DNA of 64,000 nucleotides. It comes from CAIZGX01 sp044239865. Lineage in GTDB: Bacteria; Bacteroidota; Bacteroidia; Flavobacteriales_D; Sanyastnellaceae. Shown here one piece after another: positions 43,848-51,238 of the stretch (positions are counted from its first letter, which is position 1; each line of letters starts with the position of its first letter). The translations under genes and the position numbers were made by a program. Location: assembly GCA_044239865.1 (NCBI GenBank), contig JBIIAO010000001.1, forward strand, positions 248,001 through 312,000. Reading direction: 5' to 3'. The notes under the pieces were generated by a model. It searched no databases. It had not been told where the DNA came from and saw only the letters and a program-made list of their open reading frames with translations.

Positions 43848-44843
43848 TTATTTTTTTAAGTCCTTTACCATTTCGACAACACTATTTAAAGCTTCTAATA
43901 GCGGCCCCTTATCTCCATGATTTTTGCTCTCCAGAGTGTCGCTTGGATTGTAAGAAACAGTTTGCACAACAATTGAAAGAATTCGTTCATTGAGTTTTTG
44001 CCCCAATTCGGAATCTCCTAATCCCTCTATTTCTTGTTTCAAACCATAATAAATTTTTGCAACGTCCTCTTTAAACGCATATTCTTGTTGGAGTCTTACG
44101 TTTTGACTTCTTTGTCTACTAGCATAAATGGCTAGCCATATTGCTCCACCTAAGAAAGGTAAATTACCTAATGTGTATTTCCACATTTCAGAAAGGTCGT
44201 ATTTTGAACTTACAAACGCAATAATCGACAAAGTCATCATTGAAGCAATTGACATAATAAATGTGAAAACCCATAGAATATTCGAAAGGTTGAAAGATTC
44301 TTTGTGTTTATTAAAAGCTTCCGCCAGAGCTACTGTACTTGCACCCTTAAGTAATCCTTCAATCTTTTCAAAAAGTTGTACTTGTCTTTCTTGATTTGAT
44401 CTATATAACGTGTCAAGATTTTTTACACATTCTTCAACTTTTTGTTTTACGCCAAGTGTCTGAGTGCCATCTTCATTTTTAACTCCTAACAAATTGTTAT
44501 AAAAGCCAAGTATGTCGTTTTGAATTCCGATAATTTCACTCTTTCTTTTTTCAAAACTCTCCTTAAATTCTTTAATTGAATCGTTGAGCGTTTCTCCATT
44601 TGGATCTTCTTCGAAGATAGCTGCATGGATGGTTTGAATGCTTTCTTTTATCCTTTCTAATTCCGATTCAGTCGTTCTAAATTTATCAATTAAGGATGGC
44701 TCACCTTCTTTGCCAGCTATTAAACTTGTTTTCAATTTATCAATGGAATTCAACGCATTTTCAGCTTCTTCCTTAAATTGATTGACAATTCGTTGCAAAT
44801 ATGCCTTGTGTCCTTTTTTGAGTTCTTTTTCTTCGTCTTCCAT
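43848..44843 (-). CDS. Coiled-coil protein with two membrane segments
   Basis: A 331-residue protein of unknown function. Residues about 5-170 are charged, with heptad-like coiled-coil stretches (ESELERIKESIQ, FKESFEKRKSE). Two membrane helices follow (about 190-215 and 225-245: ILWVFTFIMSIASMMTLSII, GNLPFLGGAIWLAIYA). A cytoplasmic tail of about 80 residues ends the protein. The build resembles membrane-tethered effectors near defence genes, but no known domain was recognised. Neighbours include a decayed protease and an Ntn-like protein. AT-rich codon use suggests it is accessory. Confidence 0.7.
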   Translation of the reverse strand: MEDEEKELKKGHKAYLQRIVNQFKEEAENALNSIDKLKTSLIAGKEGEPSLIDKFRTTESELERIKESIQTIHAAIFEEDPNGETLNDSIKEFKESFEKRKSEIIGIQNDILGFYNNLLGVKNEDGTQTLGVKQKVEECVKNLDTLYRSNQERQVQLFEKIEGLLKGASTVALAEAFNKHKESFNLSNILWVFTFIMSIASMMTLSIIAFVSSKYDLSEMWKYTLGNLPFLGGAIWLAIYASRQRSQNVRLQQEYAFKEDVAKIYYGLKQEIEGLGDSELGQKLNERILSIVVQTVSYNPSDTLESKNHGDKGPLLEALNSVVEMVKDLKK

Positions 44844-45432
44844 TTTTATGTTTTTTTATTATCGCAAAACGTTTTCGTACTATGCAATGTCCGAATTTGA
44901 ATTAAGTAGAGGCGTGTGTTTTGTTTGGAATTTTTTATGTTTAAGCGAGGATGTAACAGATATGCCAAGGTTCAAAAGACAAGTGTTGAATTTACTAGAT
45001 TTTGAAGTGTATGATTAATTTCAAATAGATGAAAATAAAGAGGTGATTGCTCGGTTTATTTACAGCTTCTCTAATCGTGGAATTCATTGTTTGCAAATTT
45101 GAGCTTGTTCAGAATTTAGTTCGATATTATAAACGCGGCCGCAGGGTTGGAAAGTAACGATTGAAAGGTTCAAGAAGATGAGTAATAGAATGGAATTAGT
45201 TATAGCAGTTTGCTCTTCAACCGATCTTATTAGCCAAGGAATAAATTCAAAAAAAAATACGTATTAGTTCGTAGTGTTACATACGCTTGTGAATCATCGC
45301 AGGTATATGATGCAAAGTGGAAGGTTGATTCTTCTTGGGAGTTTTTCGGATATTCGGGCTTTAAAAGCTAGGGCAATGTGGAGGCGGTGACTTCAATAGT
45401 CGCAAGTATCTTGCGAATATGTTTGGCTTTAT
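44844..45432. other. Gene-poor region with one operator-like site
   Basis: About 590 bases without a credible gene. A 78-codon plus-strand frame crossing the start of the coiled-coil gene lacks protein-like features. It contains an operator-like TACGTA site (45258-45273). The rest shows nothing recognisable and may be decayed sequence. Confidence 0.5.
45258..45273. promoter_or_regulatory. Operator-like TACGTA-TTAG-TTCGTA site
   Basis: A 22-base stretch containing it (45255-45276) matches 47921-47942 at all but one position. Half-site spacing is the same as at 26479. No functional gene start is close, so it may be left from a lost gene. Confidence 0.5.
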
Positions 45433-45813
45433 TTAAACGATGGAGTCCACTAGCTCTTTTATTGAACTTGCTTTCCATACAATGCCCAGATCTGATTGTT
45501 CATTAATGCGTCCGCTATATATTCCTAAGAATCTTGTTACAGCACCGCTGAATGCGGCTGTTCCACCACCCTCTATTGCTACCATACCTCCATTTCTATG
45601 CGCTATAACGGCTGAGCCAGATTGGCCAGGTCTAGCACGACAATCAATTAAAAATGTTGGTTGATTGTTGTAATCAATTTCAGGTTCCGTGGCCATAAAT
45701 CCTGTAGCCCAAATTGCAAGTGATCCACCACTAGCCAGGCCAATTGGAAAATCGACGGGACTCATTACGCTTTGTGGTTGATACTTGCAAATGTCATTTG
45801 CAGGTATATTGAT
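45433..45813 (-). pseudogene. 5'-truncated trypsin-like serine protease
   Basis: The open frame extends from a stop at 45814-45816 to 45433 (about 126 codons) and reads as the C-terminal half of a chymotrypsin-fold protease. The catalytic serine motif PGQSGSAV is intact. The His and Asp parts, which should lie upstream, are missing. An ATG at 45765 could start a 110-residue product, but this would be only half a domain. It is therefore called a remnant. It may be the decayed end of a protease operon with the Ntn-like gene. Confidence 0.65.
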
Positions 45814-45952
45814 TTATTGGAGGTGCTAGAGTTGGTTGTTTTTCGTTTGATCAAACCGCGATGTAAATAAATTGCCGCGGTTGGTAGTTTTGTATTGGCG
45901 CATTGCATAGAACTACATTTTCTGCTTGACACAAAAACTATGTTATTCCTAG

Positions 45953-46348
45953 TTATTTATGTACGTCGTCTGGTTTGTCAAATGATTTTTCTATTTCTGT
46001 CATTTCTGTTAGGACGTCATTAGTCGAATAAGTTATCATTTCTTTTTGCTTAACATCAAGAATTAAAAGTCCGGAACCAGCTATAAATGAAACGAAAAAA
46101 ATCACCCAAGTCGTCGGCATAACCCAAGCGTCTAACTTTTCTGCTGTTTCAAAACCAATCAATGCAAATATTGCAGAAGCGAAAATACCAAAGGAGATTG
46201 ATGATAGAATTTGAAAAAGTCTTTTATTTGGTATTATTCCTTTTACAAGCCTTTTGAGTCTGGTCCAATCCGTTTCTTTGATTGGATAAACACCTTCCAT
46301 TTTGGCTTTATAGACTACATAGTCTTGGCTGAATTTTAATTCACTCAT
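45953..46348 (-). CDS. Small two-helix membrane protein
   Basis: A 131-residue protein. The N-terminal 60 residues are basic and soluble, then come two membrane helices (about 50-70 and 78-98: FQILSSISFGIFASAIFALI, WVIFFVSFIAGSGLLIL) and an acidic tail. No family was recognised. It overlaps the zinc-ribbon gene by eight bases on the same strand, so the two are cotranscribed. The neighbourhood is accessory. Confidence 0.68.
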   Translation of the reverse strand: MSELKFSQDYVVYKAKMEGVYPIKETDWTRLKRLVKGIIPNKRLFQILSSISFGIFASAIFALIGFETAEKLDAWVMPTTWVIFFVSFIAGSGLLILDVKQKEMITYSTNDVLTEMTEIEKSFDKPDDVHK

Positions 46349-46637
46349 TGCTACCTCCTTCCTCTTTCGTCACTCCTTCAGGATTTTTCGGGTCTACAAG
46401 TTCCATTTGAATAGCATTCATCATTTTAGTATTTCCGCATGAAGTGCAGGAGATAGTTATTAATGGCTTTATTGCGCCGCTGCCTAAAACGGTGCGACCG
46501 CCGTGAAATTCTCGTAATTCGAAAAGTGTATCATCAATCATCCAATTTTGTTGTCCACAAACTTCACAAGTTTTGTTTTTCCAAAATTGATTGAGTTTCT
46601 CAATTAATTTGTCTTGCTGCTCTTTATTTAGTTTCAT
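46341..46637 (-). CDS. Small zinc-ribbon protein
   Basis: A 98-residue protein with two CxxC pairs: CEVCG (residues about 19-23) and CTSCG (about 70-74). Such spacing makes a zinc ribbon. In the middle are WMIDD and FHGGRTVLGS. It has no signal peptide or membrane segment. It overlaps the two-helix membrane gene by eight bases and lies about 175 bases downstream of the Ntn-like gene. A role in nucleic-acid or protein binding is possible but not shown. Confidence 0.7.
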   Translation of the reverse strand: MKLNKEQQDKLIEKLNQFWKNKTCEVCGQQNWMIDDTLFELREFHGGRTVLGSGAIKPLITISCTSCGNTKMMNAIQMELVDPKNPEGVTKEEGGSNE

Positions 46638-46811
46638 TTAATGTTCGATTGTTTTGTCTTTGTTTGTAATTGGGCATGACTTTTTGCAATTGAAAGATTT
46701 AGTGGTTTCGAAGGCAAAAACTGTCTGCAACTAATGAACTTGATACGAAGTTCAAAGCTTCATTTTATCACTGAAGCCTTTTTTTGCCAAGCGCCTTATA
46801 TGCCTAGTTTT

Positions 46812-47615
46812 CTATTTAATAATTTGTTCGTCATAACTTTCAGGTGTCAAAGTTGCACTGATTATTGGCTTTCCACAGTCCGGAACCATCGTCGCAAAAC
46901 GTTGATAGTCGCATGTGAAGTCTACCAAGAATTTTGTGTAATCAACTGCGTCCGCTAAAGAAAGTAATTCAAATTGACCTTGAATTGGAGGCATTTGTGG
47001 ATTGGTGTGTGTAACCAAATGTGATATGAACTCTGTGCGCCCAATCCAACATCCGCCAAAAGTATGTTCTCCTTTTACAATATTTGTCGATTTACAAAAC
47101 TCTCCAGTTGTTAATAGACCAGCACCTGCAATTTGAACAATTCCGGAGAAAACAAGCCAACTTTCAATTCTCGGTTTAGAAACATCATGGTCGACATAAC
47201 CACTAATAATAAATTCTAAATTCATAATTGTTGCAGCGGTTGCCAGGTCTTCAATATTTAGTTGCTTTCTTAACTCCGTTTTTAATCCCTCGATAAAATG
47301 TCTAACAACGGTGTCAAAAGTGCCATCACCTTGATAACTTTTTTCAAGTGTTTTGAAAATTGAATAAATTGTCTTGTGATTAAGTAAGGCAGCTCCAGCA
47401 ATACAAATTGCATAAGTATTGTCTTGAATTTTAAGGTTAAATAATTTCCTTGTCATTTTTGACCAACCGATTGGGATAGTCAAGGGTTGAGCAAGATCAA
47501 AAACATGATTTGTTCCAAGCTGTGTTGCTTGGGTGATTGTTTGGTTCCAAGTCGTTTGACTGTCGGCAGCAAGTGCTATACCGTCAGGAACTGCTATTGC
47601 TATACATATTGACAT
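46812..47615 (-). CDS. Ntn-hydrolase (20S proteasome/HslV-like) protein
   Basis: A 267-residue protein. Its beginning MSICIAIAVPDGIALAADSQTTW has the proteasome-like pattern of a first strand, DG turn and A-A-D-S strand (shown here in parts: IAIAVPDG and ALAADS). After removal of Met1 the N-terminal residue would be Ser2, aligning with the usual Thr1 nucleophile. ICIAGAAL corresponds to the next strand. The second half is a separate region with CWIGRTEFISH. Substrate and assembly are unknown. It is the first gene of a minus-strand run with a zinc-ribbon protein, a membrane protein and a decayed serine protease. Confidence 0.65.
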   Translation of the reverse strand: MSICIAIAVPDGIALAADSQTTWNQTITQATQLGTNHVFDLAQPLTIPIGWSKMTRKLFNLKIQDNTYAICIAGAALLNHKTIYSIFKTLEKSYQGDGTFDTVVRHFIEGLKTELRKQLNIEDLATAATIMNLEFIISGYVDHDVSKPRIESWLVFSGIVQIAGAGLLTTGEFCKSTNIVKGEHTFGGCWIGRTEFISHLVTHTNPQMPPIQGQFELLSLADAVDYTKFLVDFTCDYQRFATMVPDCGKPIISATLTPESYDEQIIK

Positions 47616-48029
47616 ATTCGTTTTTTGTTTAAGTATCTTGGTTGTTTTGGTGAAATTTATTGTGACTTATCTATTTGCGCAATTCACCATAGCTAAGCCA
47701 ATCAATTTGGAAGTATTCGCTACAGTTCTTAACATCTAATTAATTCGTCATTTAACGAATACCCAAGATAATCCTCTTTCAGAAATATATGAGACGCTAT
47801 ACAATTGCCGGTGAGCGGTGAAATGCTTCAATTCAATTGTTCAAAGTGACTTGCAATTGCAGCGCAACAATGGTTGTAGGTATGGAGATTAGAAATTCAT
47901 TCAATTGATTTTCCAACAGTAAATACGTATTAGTACGTAGTGAAATTTGTGTTTCACTATTTGAACCTAATGGTCGTTAGTGAATCCCCTGCAGATGAAA
48001 TGATAGAGATGATCTTCTTCGAGGTGTAT
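47616..48029. other. Gene-poor region with one operator-like site
   Basis: About 414 bases without a gene, between the Ntn-like gene and the Abi gene. It contains the TACGTA-TTAG-TACGTA site (47924-47939). Nothing else was recognised. Confidence 0.55.
47924..47939. promoter_or_regulatory. Operator-like TACGTA-TTAG-TACGTA site
   Basis: Two perfect TACGTA halves with a four-base spacer, preceded by AAA and followed by GTG, as in the other copies. It is 309 bases before the Ntn-like gene start. Confidence 0.55.
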
Positions 48030-48710
48030 TTATATTTTCAAAATTTGATCAGCCTTACGCTGAATGTTGTCTATGTCTTCAAAGAAAGGGATGAGGTTGG
48101 GGTCAATCCATTCGACTAAAGTATATATTGTTGTTCTGATGTTTAATGCGTCGGAGCAATCGATCTTATGTCCATTAAAGCAGATGGGTTCGCAATGATT
48201 AACTCTGTTTCTGAAATCTTTTATTTTATCTAACTTGTTATTAATGCTCGCTCGGTTTTCATGCGCAGGTTTGTGTGGAAAGATGTGAATGGATTGTCCT
48301 CCTATTAATGAATAATGGTGAGAAAGAAAGAGTGCTATCCAGAATCCAAATGTTTGATCTGAAATTATTTTTCCACTTGTTATGGGAATACCTCGTCGTT
48401 TTAATTTCATCTCTGTTTTTTGAACAGAAGATTTAAGAAAGTAATTGGAGTTTCGGAGCGAATTGTCTTTCATGAATCCATTCTTTTGATTGATTATCCA
48501 ATCGTTGTCTCTGAAGTGTGCAGATAAAACAGTGTTTAATGAATTTCTCAGGATTACTTCGAATTGGCTTAATAGCGGATGGAAAGCTTGGGCCAAACGA
48601 ATATTTGAGTTGTAAAGCCTTTTTGCTCTGTCTTTGCTGTTGGCAGTAGCTATTAGATAACGGTTATATCTTGGTCTGGATAAATATTTACTTCGTAATT
48701 CAATTTTCAT
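48030..48710 (-). CDS. Abi-like HEPN protein (abortive infection family)
   Basis: A 226-residue helical protein. LAQAFHPLLSQFEVILRNSL near residues 40-60 and FGFWIALFLSHHY at about 120-135 are typical of Abi-like (Abi_2-related) proteins. The HEPN ribonuclease motif R-x4-H is present at Arg167 to His172 (FRNRVNHCEP). These proteins can stop growth of phage-infected cells, probably by RNA cleavage. The gene is a single unit on the minus strand in an accessory region. No antitoxin gene is adjacent. The mode of activation is unknown. Confidence 0.82.
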   Translation of the reverse strand: MKIELRSKYLSRPRYNRYLIATANSKDRAKRLYNSNIRLAQAFHPLLSQFEVILRNSLNTVLSAHFRDNDWIINQKNGFMKDNSLRNSNYFLKSSVQKTEMKLKRRGIPITSGKIISDQTFGFWIALFLSHHYSLIGGQSIHIFPHKPAHENRASINNKLDKIKDFRNRVNHCEPICFNGHKIDCSDALNIRTTIYTLVEWIDPNLIPFFEDIDNIQRKADQILKI

Positions 48711-48807
48711 ACTCTTTTGTCAATTTCTTAATTTCTGATTATATTTGTATCACATAGACTTGGTAAAGCCTCTTTCTCTCGTAGAAATGTAATCAAGTAA
48801 AAGAATT

Positions 48808-48836
48808 AAAGGAACTCTTCGTTGGGTTCCTTTTTT
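48808..48836 (+). terminator. Orphan Rho-independent terminator
   Basis: AAAGGAAC pairs with GTTCCTTT across a 10-base loop and is followed by a run of T on the plus strand. No plus-strand gene lies before it. It may be the tail of a lost gene, like the terminator at 38092. Confidence 0.75.
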
Positions 48837-48969
48837 AGTTTGTTTAATTTGTTTAAGTGTTTCCTCGTATTTCTTTTTCCTTGTTTTTATCGCTTTTGTA
48901 ATTCACTTTTAATTACAAGAAAGTGCTCATGCGAACATTTAAAAGTAAATAGATTAGAAATTAAATTTT

Positions 48970-49002
48970 GATTTAGTTATGCGGGTTTATGGCATGCAGA
49001 AG
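48970..49002 (+). repeat. 33-bp repeat, copy 2
   Basis: See the copy at 38007-38039. The core AGTTATGCGGGTTTATG is exact, and about five substitutions lie outside it. Confidence 0.6.
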
Positions 49003-49023
49003 GGAGTTGGGAAGGCAGCTAAT

Positions 49024-49088
49024 GTTAAGGAGTAACGAATGTCCTGCGGACGAATGCTTCGCGAATGCCGCTGGCGAATGTCTTCGAC
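49024..49088 (+). repeat. Array of five stem-loops with GAAT linkers
   Basis: Units: GTTA-aggag-TAAC (49024-49036), GTCC-tgc-GGAC (49041-49051), GC-ttc-GC (49056-49062), GCC-gct-GGC (49067-49075) and GTC-ttc-GAC (49080-49088). All linkers are GAAT. The order is the same as in the last five units of the 19-kb array, with different loops or stems in two units. Confidence 0.85.
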
Positions 49089-49120
49089 GATTTTAATAAC
49101 GCAGTTCCAATTACATAGTA

Positions 49121-49142
49121 GGAATAAAACCTTCGGTTTTCC
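49121..49142. repeat. Covarying hairpin, CC/GG version
   Basis: AAAACC pairs with GGTTTT around a TTC loop, flanked by GGA and TCC. The corresponding stem at 20167 and 43633 is AAAATC/GATTTT and at 50354 AAAATC/GGTTTT, which shows compensatory change. AACGCAGTTCC precedes it and AACGAAGT follows. Confidence 0.8.
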
Positions 49143-49154
49143 AATAACGAAGTC

Positions 49155-49202
49155 CATCCGAATAAACAGCGTATAACTTGCATATAAAAGTTGGTGTTTA
49201 TG
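49155..49202 (+). repeat. 48-bp conserved block, copy 2
   Basis: Two mismatches to 19231-19278. An inverted repeat of ATAAACA/TGTTTAT arms plus inner AACTT/AAGTT arms spans it. Here it precedes the DUF1016 nuclease gene by 26 bases. Confidence 0.85.
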
Positions 49203-49228
49203 ACAAGTGGGATTTGGAATTTTGCATC

Positions 49229-50215
49229 ATGGACGCAAAACTTCTAACACCTTTCTTTGAGGAGGTGAAAAATAAAATTCGCAAGGCGCAATATGCTGCT
49301 ATGCGAGAGGTGAATATTCAACTCATTGAATTGTATTGGGAAATTGGAAAAGCCATTTCCGAAAAACAAAAATTGGGATGGGGGAAGAATGTTGTCAGAA
49401 AATTATCAGATGAACTTCTTCAAGAATTCCCCAAATCAACAGGGCTTTCAGCTTCTAATCTTTGGCTCATGTCTCAGTTTTACAACAATTATTATCAAAT
49501 TGAAAATCTCGTACCAATGGTACGAGAAATTCCATGGACGCATAATGTCATAATATTAAAGCAGATTAAAGATGTAGGAGGTAGGTGCTTTTACATTGAA
49601 AAATGTCATTCTGAAAGATGGACAAAAACGCAATTATTGAGAGAAATTGAAAACAAAACTCATTTAAATATTCAACACGCTCAATCGAGTTTCTCGAATC
49701 ATCAATCTGTAAAATCGATAGATCTAAAGGACAAATACCTCTTCGACTTTCTTCAGTTAGATTCAAATCATTCAGAGAGGGAGCTTGAACTTGGGTTAAT
49801 CAATAATGTCCAGAAATTCCTTCTTGAAATGGGGAATCAATTTTCATTTATTGGAAGTCAATTCAAAATTCAATTGGAAGGAAATGAGTATTTTATTGAT
49901 CTTTTGCTTTTTCACAGGACGCTGCAATGTTTGGTTGCCATTGAACTAAAAATTGGTGAATTCATCCCGGAGTATAAAGGCAAAATGGAATTTTATTTAG
50001 CGGTATTAAATGATAAGGTTCGTTTACCTCATGAGAATGATTCAGTTGGAATTATCATCTGCAAATCGAAGAACAGAACCATTGTTGAATATTCTCTGAA
50101 AAAAAGTAATTACCCCATTGGTGTCTCGAGTTATACTACTTCTAAAGAACTTCCTGATGAATTTAGCAATCAACTTCCCACTCTTGAGGCTATAAAAAGA
50201 TCTTTTGAAATTTAG
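49229..50215 (+). CDS. DUF1016/YhcG-type PD-(D/E)xK nuclease
   Basis: Start at the ATG at 49229 (MDAKLLTPFFEEVKNKI), because the region before it belongs to the 48-bp repeat. The 328-residue product has the DUF1016 N-terminal domain (IQLIELYWEIGKAIS, GLSASNLWLMSQFYNNY, VREIPWTHN) and a C-terminal PD-(D/E)xK nuclease. The likely catalytic residues are Asp224 (FIDLLLFH), Glu239 and Lys241 (AIELKIG). Related YhcG proteins are linked to mobile elements and restriction systems. The gene stands alone, framed by repeat modules on both sides. Confidence 0.88.
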   Translation: MDAKLLTPFFEEVKNKIRKAQYAAMREVNIQLIELYWEIGKAISEKQKLGWGKNVVRKLSDELLQEFPKSTGLSASNLWLMSQFYNNYYQIENLVPMVREIPWTHNVIILKQIKDVGGRCFYIEKCHSERWTKTQLLREIENKTHLNIQHAQSSFSNHQSVKSIDLKDKYLFDFLQLDSNHSERELELGLINNVQKFLLEMGNQFSFIGSQFKIQLEGNEYFIDLLLFHRTLQCLVAIELKIGEFIPEYKGKMEFYLAVLNDKVRLPHENDSVGIIICKSKNRTIVEYSLKKSNYPIGVSSYTTSKELPDEFSNQLPTLEAIKRSFEI

Positions 50216-50231
50216 TTTTATGCCAGTTTCT

Positions 50232-50408
50232 GTTGCGGAGAAACGAATCTCTTCGAGGAATGCTTCGCGAATGCCGCTGGCGAATGTCTTCGACGATTTA
50301 GCAACGAAGTTCCAATTATGAAATAGGAATTACGAAGTAGGAATTAGGCAATAGGAATAAAATCTTCGGTTTTCCAATAACGTAGTTCAAACAACGAAGT
50401 TCATCAGT
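50232..50408 (+). repeat. Stem-loop array plus AACGNAGTT/hairpin module
   Basis: Array units: a loose GTT...AAC (50232-50244), CTC-ttc-GAG, GC-ttc-GC, GCC-gct-GGC and GTC-ttc-GAC (ending 50294), with GAAT linkers throughout. Then come AACGAAGTTCC, a hairpin AAAATC-TTC-GGTTTT (50354-50375, T-G wobble in the stem) and two more AACGNAGTT units. It follows the DUF1016 gene. Confidence 0.82.
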
Positions 50409-50410
50409 AC

Positions 50411-50470
50411 CCCGGATAGAAGTGGAAAGCCTTTGAGCGAAGCGAGAAGCTTGGAACGGATAGCCGGAAA
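50411..50470 (+). ncRNA. GGATAG-type structured repeat, possible small RNA
   Basis: A 60-base element that starts ACCCCGGATAG and ends GGATAGCCGGA. The outer CCGG (50414-50417) can pair with CCGG (50466-50469), and an inner AAGC/GCTT stem is possible. I recall similar GGATAG...GGATAGCCGG elements between genes in Flavobacteriia, where they look like structured RNAs or repeats. I cannot confirm an Rfam family. Confidence 0.35.
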
Positions 50471-50485
50471 GAGGTTCAAATCAGT

Positions 50486-50522
50486 CTTCGACGAATGCTT
50501 CGCGAATGTCTATTAAAGACGA
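50486..50522 (+). repeat. Short stem-loop array (three units)
   Basis: Units GTC-ttc-GAC (50486-50494), GC-ttc-GC (50499-50505) and GTCT-attaa-AGAC (50510-50522), with GAAT linkers. The order differs from other arrays, since GTCTTCGAC is first here. Confidence 0.75.
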
Positions 50523-50569
50523 GATAAGAAAAGTTAAGAGAGGGGAAGAAAAGCATTCTAACTTTCAGC

Positions 50570-51160
50570 TTATTTGATCAGGCTATCGAGGTCAAGAATA
50601 GCTCGGCGATGATCTACGGTCCAAACTCGAACTTTGTATTGTTGGCCAACTTTTATATCTGGATATTTCTCGATGTAATTGGGAGGAAGGGTTTGAGATC
50701 TTTCGAATGATTCATTTGATTCACCGGCAACATATGTAAATTCTATTCCAGTGTCTGCGCCATTTCCGAGCCATCTGAATTTATATATTCTCGTGATCTT
50801 GGCTGTTGTTTCAAGATAGGTTTCATCTTCGGTGAAAACAGGAAGATATTCAATGGCCTTTATTTTAATTGTGAATGTGCTTGAGCAAGTTGAACAGTAT
50901 TTTATCCAGTACTTTTCTCCGAGTGTCATTCCATATTGATAAAGCCCATCAAATTCTTCATGCATTTCTCCATCGCTCATGTAGGTAAACCATGCGCCAC
51001 CGCCTCTTCCTGGACTTATTTTCGTGATTGTTCCAATGGTCTTGCTGTCAATGCTTTCCCAATCTGGTTTGGTTAAGGCTGCGTAAATAGCCCCAACGAT
51101 TAAAAACGCAAGAAATGAAAAGGCTAAAATGATTAGTGAAGTAGTTACGATTCTTTTCAT
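50570..51160 (-). CDS. DUF3592-like membrane-anchored protein
   Basis: A 196-residue protein with one N-terminal membrane helix (about residues 8-30) and two similar extracytoplasmic beta domains. The segments GTITKISPGRGGGAWFTYMS and ITRIYKFRWLGNGADTGIEF, each followed by a G-x-x-Y-x-[IV] strand (GEKYWIKYC and GQQYKVRVW), resemble the DUF3592 pattern. Function unknown. It is about 80 bases from the BamA-family gene on the same strand. Confidence 0.65.
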   Translation of the reverse strand: MKRIVTTSLIILAFSFLAFLIVGAIYAALTKPDWESIDSKTIGTITKISPGRGGGAWFTYMSDGEMHEEFDGLYQYGMTLGEKYWIKYCSTCSSTFTIKIKAIEYLPVFTEDETYLETTAKITRIYKFRWLGNGADTGIEFTYVAGESNESFERSQTLPPNYIEKYPDIKVGQQYKVRVWTVDHRRAILDLDSLIK

Positions 51161-51238
51161 TCGTTTGGTTTTGCTTACAGCGGGCTTAAAATTAATGGTA
51201 ACGACGATAAATGATCACTTTAAAATGTATTGCGCTAA

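Larger units (their letters stand above)
48711..49228. other. Intergenic repeat region before the DUF1016 gene
   Basis: About 518 bases. In order it holds an orphan terminator (48808-48836), a 33-bp repeat (48970-49002), a stem-loop array (49024-49088), a covarying hairpin (49121-49142) and the 48-bp block (49155-49202). No gene was found. Confidence 0.75.

Noticed and set aside
44782..45018. A 78-codon plus-strand open frame
   Set aside because: It begins inside the coiled-coil gene on the opposite strand and has no protein-like pattern or upstream signals.
45433..45765. A complete small serine protease gene
   Set aside because: The catalytic Ser motif is present but the His and Asp halves are missing, and the matching frame continues upstream of the ATG, so it is a truncated remnant.
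49155..49202. The 48-bp block as an integron attC site
   Set aside because: It has inverted arms and a GTT, but the R'' and R' boxes do not fit RYYYAAC and GTTRRRY, and no integron integrase is present.
50471..50486. GAGGTTCAAATC as a tRNA T-arm
   Set aside because: The 3' side does not pair as a T-stem and no tRNA body or acceptor surrounds it.
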